Notes: generated by a model not told the origin, from the sequence alone. A stretch of 64,000 nt of DNA from Pedobacter segetis (GCF_016623585.1 NZ_JAEHFY010000003.1:1-64000), one strand, 5' to 3'. Numbered from the stretch's first letter, positions 10,209 to 19,657 are shown. Translations and numbers: made by a program.

Positions 10209-10970
10209 ATGAATTTATTTGATTTAAACGGTAAAATAGCCTTGGTTACAGGTTGTAACAAAGGGATAGGAAAAGGGATGGCCTTAGCTTTAGCTGCCGC
10301 CGGGGCAAATATTATCGGTGTATCTGCAAATATGCCAATGAGTGATGGCGAAACAGAAAAAGAGATTAGAAAATTGGGCAAAACCTTTAAGCCTTACCGT
10401 TGTGATTTTGGAAATAGAGAATCTTTAGAGGCATTTATTGTAAAAGTAATGGATGAAAATCCTCAAATAGATATTTTGGTAAATAATGCAGGTACGATCA
10501 TGAGGGCACCTGCGGCGGAACATCCAAACGAATATTGGGATAGTGTTTTGGCCATTAATTTAGATGCCCCTTTTATTTTAACAAGGGAAATTGGTGCTAG
10601 AATGGTAAAACAAGGTTTTGGTAAAATAATTTTCACGGCTTCTTTATTAACTTTCCAAGGAGGGATTACCGTACCGGGATATGCGGCAAGTAAAGGCGCA
10701 ATTGGTAGCTTAGTAAAAGCTTTTGCGAACGAGTGGGCAAGTAAAGGTGTAAACGTGAACGCGGTTGCGCCGGGTTATATCGCTACGGATAATACAGAGG
10801 CTTTGCGTAATGATGAGGATAGGAGCAAATCTATTTTATCAAGGATACCGGCCGGAAGGTGGGGAAAACCCGAAGATTTTGGTGGGGTAACGGTTTTCTT
10901 AGCATCAAAAGCATCAGATTATGTACACGGAACCATCATTACCGTTGATGGTGGATGGATGGGACGATAA
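10209..10970 (+). CDS. kduD: 2-dehydro-3-deoxy-D-gluconate 5-dehydrogenase (SDR family)
   Basis: 253 aa classical short-chain dehydrogenase. The cofactor motif TGCNKGIGKG is at ~14-23, NNAGT in the middle, catalytic Tyr-Lys in YAASKGA, and the C-terminus ITVDGGWMGR is typical of KduD. It reduces 2,5-diketo-3-deoxygluconate to 2-keto-3-deoxygluconate (KDG) with NAD(P)H. The ATG at 10209 is preferred to the in-frame TTG at 10203 because the protein then begins MNLFDLNGKIALVTG, the usual length. Directly followed by the isomerase that makes its substrate. Confidence 0.9.
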   Translation: MNLFDLNGKIALVTGCNKGIGKGMALALAAAGANIIGVSANMPMSDGETEKEIRKLGKTFKPYRCDFGNRESLEAFIVKVMDENPQIDILVNNAGTIMRAPAAEHPNEYWDSVLAINLDAPFILTREIGARMVKQGFGKIIFTASLLTFQGGITVPGYAASKGAIGSLVKAFANEWASKGVNVNAVAPGYIATDNTEALRNDEDRSKSILSRIPAGRWGKPEDFGGVTVFLASKASDYVHGTIITVDGGWMGR

Positions 10971-11030
10971 ATAAAGCCTAAAGCTAAATGCCAAAAGCTA
11001 ATTAAAAATTCAAAATAGAGAATAAAAGAC

Positions 11031-11861
11031 ATGAAACAGAGATATCACAACAGCCAGAAAGAAGTAAAAGGGATGAATACCGAAGAGTTGCGTGAGCAGT
11101 TTTTGGTAGATCAATTAATGGTTAAGGGAGAAATAAAATTTACTTATAGCCATTACGATCGTGTAATTGTTGGTGGCGCAGTTCCAACTTCGGGAAAATT
11201 GAATTTAGAAAACTTCCCAATGTTAAGGGCCAATTATTTCTTAGAAAGAAGGGAAATGGGTATTATCAACGTAGGCGGTAACGGTAAAATTGAAGTTGAT
11301 GGTAAAACTTATGATGTAAACAAAAAAGATTGTCTTTACATTGGTAGAGGGAGTAAAAATATTTATTTTTCTTCTGCTTCCGCCGATAAACCTGCATTGT
11401 TCTACATATTATCCACTCCGGCACATAAAGAATATGATACCACTTTAATGAAAGAATCTGATGCTACTCCGGTAACATTGGGAGCAGCAGAAACATCAAA
11501 CCATAGAACTATTTATAAATATATTTTTGCCGATGGTATCCAAAGTTGCCAACTGGTAATGGGTTTAACCATTTTGAATACGGGAAGCGTTTGGAATACC
11601 ATGCCAGCCCACGTTCATGATCGTAGGATGGAAGCTTATTTCTATTTTGATCTGGCCGAAGACCAAACTATTTTCCATTTTATGGGAGAACCACAAGAAA
11701 CCCGTCATATCACCATTCATAACAATGAAGCGGTAATTAGCCCACCTTGGTCTATACATTCTGGTTGCGGTACAAGCAACTATTCTTTTATTTGGGGAAT
11801 GGGTGGCGAAAACCAGGATTACGGAGATATGGATCCTGTAAAAATTATTGATTTGAAGTAG
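11031..11861 (+). CDS. kduI: 5-dehydro-4-deoxy-D-glucuronate isomerase
   Basis: 276 aa, almost the E. coli KduI length. Zinc ligands are visible as H194 and H196 in PAHVHDRRMEAYFYF, E201, and H243 in WSIHSG, offset by two from the E. coli residues. The motif LERREMGIINVGG is also characteristic. It converts 4-deoxy-5-keto-uronate (DKI) to 2,5-diketo-3-deoxygluconate, the KduD substrate. The ATG at 11031 gives the usual N-terminus ending in TEELREQFLV. Last gene of the DUF4861-kduD-kduI operon. No lyase or transporter is in the window, so the rest of the pathway lies elsewhere. Confidence 0.95.
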   Translation: MKQRYHNSQKEVKGMNTEELREQFLVDQLMVKGEIKFTYSHYDRVIVGGAVPTSGKLNLENFPMLRANYFLERREMGIINVGGNGKIEVDGKTYDVNKKDCLYIGRGSKNIYFSSASADKPALFYILSTPAHKEYDTTLMKESDATPVTLGAAETSNHRTIYKYIFADGIQSCQLVMGLTILNTGSVWNTMPAHVHDRRMEAYFYFDLAEDQTIFHFMGEPQETRHITIHNNEAVISPPWSIHSGCGTSNYSFIWGMGGENQDYGDMDPVKIIDLK

Positions 11862-11954
11862 GGATTTAATAATTTTAAAGGAGTGTTTAGGTTTTTTTTA
11901 TTTTTTTAAAACCAATTTAAAAATTAAGTTATTAGCTTAATCATTTAAAATTTG

Positions 11955-11962
11955 TATTTTTG
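11955..11962 (+). promoter_or_regulatory. Bacteroidota -7 element before the toxin-antitoxin pair
   Basis: TATTTTTG fits TAnnTTTG and lies 15 bases before the antitoxin ATG. The -33 element is not clear. Confidence 0.45.
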
Positions 11963-11977
11963 ATATAGCAGGGGATT

Positions 11978-12211
11978 ATGGATAATACTTTAATAGACAC
12001 TAAAAACGAATTAATTCAGTGGCTATCTTCCGTTGAAGATGAGAAAGTTATTGATCAAATTTTAGAAATTCAAAAAGAAAATTCTAAAGATTGGTATCCT
12101 AGGTTATCTTCTGAAGAAAGAGAATCTATAAATAAAGGAATTGCCGATGCCGATAAGGGAAATTTAGTTGAGCGTTCCCTTGCTAAAAAACTATATGAAA
12201 AGTGGTTATAG
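11978..12211 (+). CDS. Antitoxin of a RelE/ParE-type toxin-antitoxin pair
   Basis: 77 aa, acidic and mainly helical, with the recurring Bacteroidota antitoxin pattern: SVEDEKVIDQILEIQKE, then WYPRLSSEERESINKGIADADKG and a basic tail. It probably binds and neutralises the toxin that starts inside its 3' end, and represses the shared promoter. No ribbon-helix-helix or HTH was recognised, so the DNA-binding role is only inferred. Unlike the pair at 8.4 kb, it is intact. Confidence 0.75.
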   Translation: MDNTLIDTKNELIQWLSSVEDEKVIDQILEIQKENSKDWYPRLSSEERESINKGIADADKGNLVERSLAKKLYEKWL

Positions 12212-12494
12212 TATTAAGTGGACTAGCCATGCGTTAAAAGAACTTGAACAAACAATAAGCTACCTGCAAGAAAACTTTTCAGATAAAGAAATTAATAAGT
12301 TAGCATTAAAGATTGAAAAAACTTTAAATTTAATAGAGCAAAACCCTTTCATATTTCCCAAAACCGACTTTTTAAATACTTATAAAGTTATTGTCTTAAA
12401 ATATAATACATTGTATTTTCGTGTATTAAACCACGATATCCAAATCTTATCTTTTTTTTCCAATCGGCAAAGCATAGAAAAAACAAAACTTTAA
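12195..12494 (+). CDS. RelE/ParE family toxin
   Basis: 99 aa from the ATG at 12195, which overlaps the antitoxin stop (translational coupling); an upstream TTG is less likely. RelE/ParE features are the N-terminal WTSHALKELEQTISYLQENF helix pair, the NPFIFPKT turn and the strands VIVLKYNTLYFRVLNHDIQILSFF, which include an arginine in the ParE position. It would act on ribosome-bound mRNA or on gyrase; the sequence does not decide. Both genes are intact, so the system is likely functional. Confidence 0.8.
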   Translation: MKSGYSIKWTSHALKELEQTISYLQENFSDKEINKLALKIEKTLNLIEQNPFIFPKTDFLNTYKVIVLKYNTLYFRVLNHDIQILSFFSNRQSIEKTKL

Positions 12495-12563
12495 TATACC
12501 TGCTATTCAAAGAATTTGTTAAACACCCTAATGAGTATTGATTTATTAGGTTTTTAAAATTAG

Positions 12564-13244
12564 TTATCTTTTTGCCAATTCCATTTTAAAAGTTTCTTTG
12601 TAAAGTTTAAAATAACTTAGAGTATGGATGATAAAAACAACGGCGATAAGAATAAATAATGGGGTATAGATTGTATCAATATCAAAAGAATAATCAAATA
12701 AAATATGCCCTAATGCAATTGGTAATACCACTAAAATATAAAAAAATCTATAAGCAAAATCTCTGTAACGGAAAATTCTTTTATCTCTTAAAGAGGGTTT
12801 AACCAAATCATATAGTTTCAATCTCCAAAACATTAACCAACTTATAATACTAGGTACAGCAATCAGTAAAAGAAGCAAAAAAAACAAAGATATTCTGGAG
12901 AGAAAAGAAACCGCAGAAATGCCAAATAATAAACTTAAAGTAATTGTGGTTAAGATTAACGGAAACTTTAAATAATTTAGAAATAATCGCCTATATCTTC
13001 TATTAATTTGTTTACTGACCTCTTTTTCCCTTTGCTTTTCCAAATAGGGTAAGTTTTCATAGCCTCCAAAATCTTCATCCCAAATTTGATTTAACTTTTG
13101 ATAAAAAGTAATGTTTTCATCTTGCTCGTTTTCTAAAGCAGAAATTACGTGATCTATAACCTCATAATAGGTCTCATTGTATTTAACATTTTGATATACC
13201 AATTTATTAACCCAAGCTTTTTCATTTTGGTTTAGTTTCATCAA
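12564..13244 (-). CDS. PadR-linked multipass membrane protein with N-terminal HAAS-like domain
   Basis: 226 aa. Residues 1-85 are soluble and charged (YYEVIDHVISALENEQDE, then Trp/Asp-rich), resembling HAAS-type domains often encoded next to PadR regulators. Residues ~88-220 contain about four membrane helices. The start overlaps the stop of the padR-like gene by four bases (ATGA), so the two are translationally coupled. The likely role is a membrane partner of the PadR module; the substrate is unknown. Confidence 0.6.
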   Translation of the reverse strand: MMKLNQNEKAWVNKLVYQNVKYNETYYEVIDHVISALENEQDENITFYQKLNQIWDEDFGGYENLPYLEKQREKEVSKQINRRYRRLFLNYLKFPLILTTITLSLLFGISAVSFLSRISLFFLLLLLIAVPSIISWLMFWRLKLYDLVKPSLRDKRIFRYRDFAYRFFYILVVLPIALGHILFDYSFDIDTIYTPLFILIAVVFIIHTLSYFKLYKETFKMELAKR

Positions 13245-13576
13245 TCAGCAATTTTAAGGTTTAACAATAGTTGTAGGTTGGCAATAAAATCTTTCGCATC
13301 GCTCAGTTTTAATGCAGTTTCTTTTTTGCCTTCTTTTGTTAACGAATAATATTTTCTTACCCTGTTTTCAAAAACTTCTGTATAAGTTTCTAAAAAACCA
13401 TCTGCTTCTAATTTATGCAAGGCCGGATAAAGAGCACCCTCTTTAAGAATGATTTGACCATTGGTTATTTCTTTAACTTTTTGCGAAATCTCGTATCCAT
13501 ACATTTTTTCTTGGTGTGCCAACAACTTTAAAATAATAGTTTGTATAGAGCCTTTTAACATAGAATTTGAATTCAT
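13241..13576 (-). CDS. PadR family transcriptional regulator
   Basis: 111 aa from the ATG at 13576 (MNSNSMLKGSIQTIILKLL); a longer reading begins inside the operator and is unlikely. The PadR winged helix is evident: YGYEISQKVKE recognition region, GALYPALHKLEADGFL and wing RVRKYYSLTKEGKK. The short C-terminal helix for dimerisation is typical of the small subfamily. It probably represses its own operon by binding the long inverted repeat just upstream. Confidence 0.9.
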   Translation of the reverse strand: MNSNSMLKGSIQTIILKLLAHQEKMYGYEISQKVKEITNGQIILKEGALYPALHKLEADGFLETYTEVFENRVRKYYSLTKEGKKETALKLSDAKDFIANLQLLLNLKIAD

Positions 13577-13592
13577 GAAACAAATATAATTA

Positions 13593-13629
13593 AAATTTAT
13601 ATACATAGTTTTATTATGTATATAAATTT
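13593..13629. promoter_or_regulatory. 15-bp perfect inverted repeat, probable PadR operator
   Basis: Left arm AAATTTATATACATA (13593-13607), 7-base spacer, right arm TATGTATATAAATTT (13615-13629). It lies 17 bases upstream of the padR-like start. A minus-strand TATATTTG (-7 type) sits between it and the ATG, so binding here would block transcription. Confidence 0.7.
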
Positions 13630-13661
13630 ATTAAAACGAACCAATAAAATTAAAGATATTG

Positions 13662-16109
13662 TTAATTTAAACCTGCTGGTAAGCTATTGTTGGGGTCGTC
13701 TTTTTTAAAATCTAGTTTACCAAACCTGTAAGCAAAAGTTAACCCAAAAGAACGGAAAGGGATTTGACGGTAGGATGTTTTGATAGAATTACTTGCGTTA
13801 ATTGTAGTTTCTTGACGGATATACTTATTAAATGGATTGGTAGCCGTAAACCCTATGCTGCCTTTCTTTTTAAGAATTTGTTCTCTTAATGCCAGATTAT
13901 AAAATAAAAAAGAAGGTCTTTTGCCTTGTATGCTGTTTTCTGGAGCGTTATAACTGCCAAACATTTCGCCGCTAAAATTAGGGTTAAACTCATAACTGGC
14001 GTTCAAATTTATCCTCGCCCTAAAACCATTAATATTTGGTCCTCCGGTATATTTATCAATAACATTTTGATTGGCTATGTACATATTTGGGCGTACGGTT
14101 AGTTTGCTGCCAAACGGTATAGAGCCAGATATGCTTATGCCTTCCCTTATTTCTTGCCCAATATTTAAACGGGTACTTAATGTCAGGTTTTTGTAGGTAG
14201 AATCGCCAACAACATAAGAAGGATAGAATGTAGAATAAGATTTTATATCCTGATCATTATGTCTAAAAAATAAGGATATGTTTAAGTTGCCCCCTTTTTT
14301 GTAGTTTTTATTAAAGCCAAATTCAAAATTATTACCAATTTCTGGTTTTAGGCTAGGGTTTCCGGTGCTCGCATTTCTAGGGTCTGATAGATCTAAGAAC
14401 GGGTTTAGATCTTCATAATCTGGTCTTTCTATCCTGTAGCTATAACTCAATTTTAAACTATTCTTATTGGCAAAATTATGCGCAATCACTATAGATGGGG
14501 CAAAAGTATTGTAAGGGTCTATATTTATTTTGCCCACCTGAGAATAGTATGCATCAGAAAAAGTGCGCTCATACCTCAAACCAGATTTTACATCTAAATA
14601 ACCTAAAAGCTTATAGGTACCAGAAACATAAGCCGCATAAATATTGCGTTTATAATCTAAACTATTGGTTTGTGATAAATTTGGAGCAAATTCTTGGGAG
14701 TTGTTATCTAAAGAATATACAAGCGCATTGCTATTGATGTGGTTGATGATGGTTTTTGCACCGGTTTCTAATACAAAATTATCGTTTAAAGGGTAGGTAT
14801 AATCCAGATTAATTTCCACTTCATTATTTGCACCTTGGTTGTTGCTCTTTAAGCCAGAAAATGGGTTTAAATTTAGTAACGATTGATTTTGATTAAACGA
14901 GGAAGAGCTGTTGCCCAAACTGGCATTGGTTTCTATATTAAGTTCTTCATCGGCCTTTTTAAATGTTTTTTTATACGCAAGGGAAAGATCCACAGAGCGT
15001 TCATTAAAATGATTATTGGCATTTAACAAGGATGCTTCGCTATTTAAAAGCTGATTGCCTTTAAAAGTTTTTATATTTTGATTGTTAAAGTTTTGATTAT
15101 CATAATTATAAGAATTATAACTAGCAGAAGCACTGATATTGTTTTTTTTGTTGATATCCCAATCCAAACCCAAACCAGTTCTAATGCCACCCCTATTGAT
15201 TTTACTGTTTCCGTCTTGGATTAGGTTATTGGTAGTGTCTGCAAAAAACGAATTTCTGTTTAATCCGTTTAAACTAGTAGTATTAGGCTGGTTGTTTCCG
15301 TTAAAATATGTGTTGATACCAAAACTGCCCCTTTTAGCCCCTAAATTAAGCGAGCCATTGTTTCTACGTGTTCCCGCCGATAGATTAATACTTCCGTTAA
15401 TACCGTAAGCGTTGTTTTTCTTTAAGATGATGTTGATGATCCCCGCAGTACCGGCAGCATCGTACTTAGCTCCTGGGCTGCTAATTACCTCCACGCTTTT
15501 TATTTGATTTGCGGGTATAGATTGTAGCGCATCGGCAACGCTACTGCCAAAAATAGACGAAGGTTTGCCATTGATCAGAAACTTTACCCCAGAACTCCCT
15601 AAAAGTTGCACATTCCCATCAATATCAACCGAAACTTGTGGCACTTTTTTTAAAACATCGGTAGCTACACCGCCCTGCGAGGTAAGGTCGTTCTCGGCAT
15701 TGTAAACAATTTTATCAATCTTATTTTGTATAATCGGTGCGTTTGCTGTTACGGTAACGCTTTTTAACAATTTGCTAGATGATATCAAAATAACCTTGCC
15801 CAAGATAACCTGGTTATCTTGTTCGGTAAGTTTAAGGTTATCAATCGTTTTACGCTTATAGCCTATAAAATCTATGGTAACTTTGTACTCTCCTAAATTA
15901 ATATTGCCGATGGTAAACTCTCCTTTTTCATTGGTTACCACGCCATCAATTGGCTTGTTGCTCCCCGTTTTGTAAAGCCCGATAGAAGCATAATCGATAG
16001 GGGTATGGGAAGCAGAATCTATAACAGCACCACTGATTTTACCAATTTTTTGAGCTTTTAAAGATATACTGAAAAATAAGGCAAAGGCTAAGAAAGTATA
16101 TTTCATCAT
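13662..16109 (-). CDS. TonB-dependent receptor / outer-membrane beta-barrel protein
   Basis: 815 aa. Signal peptide 1-19, a CarboxypepD_reg-like domain (~22-105; GAVIDSASHTPIDYASIGLY), then a plug-like domain (~110-235; GGVATDVLKKVPQVSVDIDG, EVISSPGAKYDAAGTAGIINI) and a C-terminal barrel rich in alternating aromatics and Asn, ending near SFGLTFAYRFGKLDF. This is the OMP_b-brl_3 type rather than a SusC. No SusD follows. The substrate is unknown. It reads in the same direction as the PadR pair, but the operator lies between, so it is probably a separate unit. Confidence 0.85.
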   Translation of the reverse strand: MMKYTFLAFALFFSISLKAQKIGKISGAVIDSASHTPIDYASIGLYKTGSNKPIDGVVTNEKGEFTIGNINLGEYKVTIDFIGYKRKTIDNLKLTEQDNQVILGKVILISSSKLLKSVTVTANAPIIQNKIDKIVYNAENDLTSQGGVATDVLKKVPQVSVDIDGNVQLLGSSGVKFLINGKPSSIFGSSVADALQSIPANQIKSVEVISSPGAKYDAAGTAGIINIILKKNNAYGINGSINLSAGTRRNNGSLNLGAKRGSFGINTYFNGNNQPNTTSLNGLNRNSFFADTTNNLIQDGNSKINRGGIRTGLGLDWDINKKNNISASASYNSYNYDNQNFNNQNIKTFKGNQLLNSEASLLNANNHFNERSVDLSLAYKKTFKKADEELNIETNASLGNSSSSFNQNQSLLNLNPFSGLKSNNQGANNEVEINLDYTYPLNDNFVLETGAKTIINHINSNALVYSLDNNSQEFAPNLSQTNSLDYKRNIYAAYVSGTYKLLGYLDVKSGLRYERTFSDAYYSQVGKINIDPYNTFAPSIVIAHNFANKNSLKLSYSYRIERPDYEDLNPFLDLSDPRNASTGNPSLKPEIGNNFEFGFNKNYKKGGNLNISLFFRHNDQDIKSYSTFYPSYVVGDSTYKNLTLSTRLNIGQEIREGISISGSIPFGSKLTVRPNMYIANQNVIDKYTGGPNINGFRARINLNASYEFNPNFSGEMFGSYNAPENSIQGKRPSFLFYNLALREQILKKKGSIGFTATNPFNKYIRQETTINASNSIKTSYRQIPFRSFGLTFAYRFGKLDFKKDDPNNSLPAGLN

Positions 16110-16180
16110 AAACAGGGGGAACTAAATTTTTCACAGAATTAAGAAGAAAATCTGAAGTAAATTAGTAGTTATTAAATTTG

Positions 16181-16843
16181 TTACGATCGCTTAACCTTAT
16201 TTAAACTATCGCGTTTAATAACCCTCAAATAAATTAAAATCAATATCCATAAATAAGCCGTCCCCAGTAAAAACCCGCCCAAAACATCGCTAAACCAATG
16301 TGCACCTAAGTAAATCCTAGAAATAGGGATGGTTAAAATCAGAAACATACAAAAGCAAATGATTATTGAACGAAGCGTATGATTTAACCATTTATGGTGG
16401 TACAATATAAAGGCTATGAACCCAAAGAATGCAATATAAAAAGATACATGGCCGCTTGGGAAGCTTTGATGCTGAACTTCTATAATTACCCTAACTAAAT
16501 CTTTGCCAGGCCGTGGTCTGTTTACCAAAACCTTTATCAAATAAGTAATTAAAGCAACCAAAAGTGTAGCTAAACAAAAATAAGCCGTTTTTCTTTTTTT
16601 TGCGATGTAAAGAATGGCAGCACTTAAAACAACAGATATTACAGACTGATAAGTTAAACCAAACCAACTAATAGCTTTCATGATGAAGTCTAAAACAGAG
16701 TTGTGATATTCTTGTACTTCCTCAGAAAACTCATGATCTATCCAAGATGATGGAAAAACCCAGACCAAAATGGTAAGGATCAAAAATCCAGAAATGATGA
16801 TCAAAAGAATTCGCCTTGCATTTTTATTCCCAAGTTTTAACAT
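16181..16843 (-). CDS. PAP2-family membrane phosphatase
   Basis: 220 aa with about six membrane helices. All three PAP2 signatures are present: K104...R109P in KVLVNRPRP, S130-G-H132 in SFPSGH, and SRIYLGAHWFSD (R176, H182, D186). It would dephosphorylate a lipid phosphate such as undecaprenyl pyrophosphate, or phosphatidate, on the periplasmic face. Divergent from the YncE-like gene across a 142-base region with TTCTG repeats. A decayed copy of its 5' part lies at 23.3 kb. Confidence 0.9.
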   Translation of the reverse strand: MLKLGNKNARRILLIIISGFLILTILVWVFPSSWIDHEFSEEVQEYHNSVLDFIMKAISWFGLTYQSVISVVLSAAILYIAKKRKTAYFCLATLLVALITYLIKVLVNRPRPGKDLVRVIIEVQHQSFPSGHVSFYIAFFGFIAFILYHHKWLNHTLRSIIICFCMFLILTIPISRIYLGAHWFSDVLGGFLLGTAYLWILILIYLRVIKRDSLNKVKRS

Positions 16844-16893
16844 CTTTTTTGCTTTAAGCCCAAACTTTGGCCTAATATAAAAGAAATGTTAAA

Positions 16894-16956
16894 TTCTGAA
16901 GATATTTAGGTTAAGCTTTGCAGTTGATCAGGTTTCTTCAGAATCTCTACAGAATT
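16894..16956. promoter_or_regulatory. PhoB-box-like TTCTG direct repeats between divergent genes
   Basis: CAGAAT at 16939 and again at 16950 (11-base period; on the other strand ATTCTG-N5-ATTCTG). A second site, TTCTGAA at 16894, faces the PAP2 gene. The same 11-base-period motif occurs before the TonB receptor at 23.85 kb. Confidence 0.45.
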
Positions 16957-16985
16957 GAACTTTAAATAGCGTAAAATCTTAAAAT

Positions 16986-18014
16986 ATGTTAAAGAAAAAT
17001 ATCTTGGCCTCATTAAGCATCTTATTGATGGCCACTTCCCTAAGCAGCTACGCACAAAATGTTTCTAACTATCATGTTATAAAAAGTTTCCCCATAAATG
17101 GCGATGGCGGCTGGGATTATTTAACTGTTGATGCACCCAATAAAACGGTTTATGTATCCCATGGGAATGAGGTAAATATCCTCAATATAGAAACGGGCAA
17201 AGAAATCTATACCATAAAGAATACCATCGGCGTTCACGGGATTGTGTTGGTAAAAAGTTTAAATAAAGGGTATATAAGTAATGGGAAGGATAATAGCTGC
17301 ACCGTTTTTGACATTAAAACCAATGAGACTTTAAAAAAGATAGAAACTGGCGCAAACCCAGATGCTATTTTTTATGATGATTATTCTAAAAAGATATTCA
17401 CTTGTAACGGTAAAAGTGAAGATGCTACTGTGATTGATCCAATTACCGATAAGGTTGTAGCCACTATCCCACTGGGAGGAAAGCCAGAAACAGCTGTTTC
17501 TAATGATAAAGGATTGGTTTTTGTAAATATAGAAACTACTAATGAAGTGGTTGTTTTTGATGCAAAGACCTATCAAATAAAGCATAGGTACAAATTAGAA
17601 GGTGGCGAAGAACCATCTGGTTTAGCGATAGATTTAAGCACAAACCGACTTTTTGTAGGTTGTGGTGGCAACCAACAAATGATCGTAATGGATGCCTTAA
17701 CAGGGAAAAATTTAGCGAAATTCCAGATTGGGGATTGCGATGGTGTAGCGTTTGATCCAATGTATAAAAACGCTTATTCTTCTAACAGAGAAGGTACTAT
17801 TACCGTAGTTAAAGAGGAAAATGCCAATAAGTTTGAGTTAGTAAAAAATATAGAAACAGAGTTTGGCGCAAGAACAATTGCTTTAAACCCAATAACACAT
17901 CATTTATTTGTTTCTACCGCTAAAACCGAAGCAGTAAAACCAACAGACCAAAACCCAAGGCCACGCCCAAGAATTTTACCCGGTACTTTCCATGTTTTAG
18001 AGATTGGGGAATAG
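16986..18014 (+). CDS. YncE-like secreted beta-propeller protein
   Basis: 342 aa. Signal peptide to SSYAQ (residue ~24), then seven-bladed propeller repeats with YVTN-type phrases: TVYVSHGNEVNILNIETGKEI, KIFTCNGKSEDATVIDPIT, VAFDPMYKNAYSSNREGTITVV. A proline-rich tail precedes the last strand. Members are periplasmic and of unclear function; some respond to iron or phosphate stress. It shares the divergent control region with the PAP2 gene. Confidence 0.8.
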   Translation: MLKKNILASLSILLMATSLSSYAQNVSNYHVIKSFPINGDGGWDYLTVDAPNKTVYVSHGNEVNILNIETGKEIYTIKNTIGVHGIVLVKSLNKGYISNGKDNSCTVFDIKTNETLKKIETGANPDAIFYDDYSKKIFTCNGKSEDATVIDPITDKVVATIPLGGKPETAVSNDKGLVFVNIETTNEVVVFDAKTYQIKHRYKLEGGEEPSGLAIDLSTNRLFVGCGGNQQMIVMDALTGKNLAKFQIGDCDGVAFDPMYKNAYSSNREGTITVVKEENANKFELVKNIETEFGARTIALNPITHHLFVSTAKTEAVKPTDQNPRPRPRILPGTFHVLEIGE

Positions 18015-18754
18015 CAGAAGGGAATCTGGAAAACAAGACAGAAATAACAAGTCACAATATGTGAGAGCCAGCAGGACATAAGTAACAAGATTAAAGAAAC
18101 GAGGAGCAGGATGCAGGAGGGAAGAAGCAAGATAGAAGGGGTAATGGAGACAGTTATTTATTGCTTCATCACCAGTTAAACCACCCATATAGCCAAAATA
18201 AACTGATAACATGGAAACTGGGCATCCTAGCTTATCGGGCGCAAAATATTTAAAGGTGGCCTTGTTATAGATCCGTTTTACGGATACCTTGCGTTTTTGC
18301 ATTTCTGCTTTGATAGTTTTTACAGGTAAAATTGTAAGTTTATAAGCTAGCTAACTGAAAGCATTAATTTTAACGAATTACAAACAAATTTTACCAAAAT
18401 TGTTAAACCGATATTTTATAGGCTTACAGATAACAAGATATTTTAAGTAGTTTGAAGAACACAAAAAATTTATATCTTCGAAGTAAGATTTATGCTGAAA
18501 AGCTTGGTCATTGCAAACTCACCTGAAACCATAAAGACCGAAAAGTGAGAAACTAAATTGTGGACATCAACAAATTTAAACAATTGACTTTATACCCTTC
18601 AGATAAGACGAATGGGCTTATAGCTTGTGCGTCAGTCCATTATGAAAATTTTCATTTTGCTAAAAAAGCAGGTCTTATAATTTAATGGTACAACTTACTT
18701 TTAGGTAGAAATAACCCCATATATTAACTTATTATGAACATTTAACCAGTAATT
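18015..18754. other. 740-base intergenic region with low-complexity and gene-relic-like sequence
   Basis: 18015-18140 is purine-rich low complexity (AACAAG/AGGAG words). 18150-18302 on the minus strand reads a coherent peptide (KRIYNKATFKYFAPDKLGC, then GYMGGLTGDEAINN) that runs into the low-complexity part, so it may be a relic. 18518-18549 holds a CTCAC/GTGAG hairpin of unknown role. The promoter of the Wzz-like gene must lie in the last 200 bases. Confidence 0.4.
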
Positions 18755-19657
18755 TTGGAAGATATAGATAATAATGAAAGTAAGATAGAGATTGATTTAC
18801 ATGCTTTTTTAAAGATTATTAAAGCGGAGAAAAAAATCATATTAATAGCAATTTTTCTTTCAGTGATAATTGGTTCATTTTATGCTATTTATTATAATTC
18901 TGAACCAAAGTTTGTGGCAGTTGGTAAAATTATGCCTGAAGTTGCAAGTAAGCCAACAAATGGTTTGGGTGGGTTATATGAAATACTAAAAAAATATAAT
19001 TCTAATTCTGACGTGTACAATACAGACATAACCAGACCAGAATTATACGGAGAAATAATTAACACTAAAGCTTTTTTTGATTACCTAATATCTAAGAAGG
19101 TAGAAACAGCCAATACAAAAGAAATACTTTTTAAAACTTATTGCAATACCAGGCTAATGCCAGAGAGTGTATTTCATCAAAACGAAAAAGAATTTGATAA
19201 GGTAGGGGCATATAGCTATCAAGAGATCATTCAAAAAAGGATTGAAATTAGTACTTCAAAAAATAAAGTTGTATCAGTTTCTGTAGAAATGCCCGATCAA
19301 ATAGTTGCTGCCAAAATTGCCAATTATACGATAGATTATTTAATAGATTTCATTATTAAATATCGAACAAAAAAAGCCCGACAAGAACTTTTATTTGTTG
19401 AGAATTTGATTAATAACACTCCAAAAGAAGGTTTATCAAAAGAAGTGAAAAGCGATTTATTAGCATCGTTGGTACAAATGAAGATTAAAATACAAGAAGA
19501 TACCCCTGTTATCCAAGTATTAGAATATGCATCAATTCCAGTATTCAAAAGCAATCAATCCAATATTATCATCATCTTACCTTTTATGTTTTTAGGTTTA
19601 ATAATTGGGATATTTGCTGCATTATTCAAAAACAAAACATATAAAATATTTTTGTGA
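18755..19657 (+). CDS. Wzz/GNVR-type polysaccharide chain-length determinant
   Basis: 300 aa with two membrane helices: ~28-50 (IILIAIFLSVIIGSFYAIYY) and ~270-290 (IIIILPFMFLGLIIGIFAAL), flanking a periplasmic domain. This is the Wzz architecture. The start is inferred to be TTG at 18755 (MEDIDNNESKIEIDLHAFL); the in-frame region before the first helix has no ATG. It lacks the fused tyrosine kinase of longer homologues. It converges on the glycosyltransferase/UbiA operon with a 15-base gap and may control chain length of a glycan those enzymes contribute to. Confidence 0.75.
   Translation: MEDIDNNESKIEIDLHAFLKIIKAEKKIILIAIFLSVIIGSFYAIYYNSEPKFVAVGKIMPEVASKPTNGLGGLYEILKKYNSNSDVYNTDITRPELYGEIINTKAFFDYLISKKVETANTKEILFKTYCNTRLMPESVFHQNEKEFDKVGAYSYQEIIQKRIEISTSKNKVVSVSVEMPDQIVAAKIANYTIDYLIDFIIKYRTKKARQELLFVENLINNTPKEGLSKEVKSDLLASLVQMKIKIQEDTPVIQVLEYASIPVFKSNQSNIIIILPFMFLGLIIGIFAALFKNKTYKIFL

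Noticed and set aside
17997-18302. 101-codon minus-strand ORF overlapping the YncE gene end
   Set aside because: The C-terminal half is low-complexity and overlaps a gene; only the first half looks coherent, so it is treated as a possible relic in the gap.
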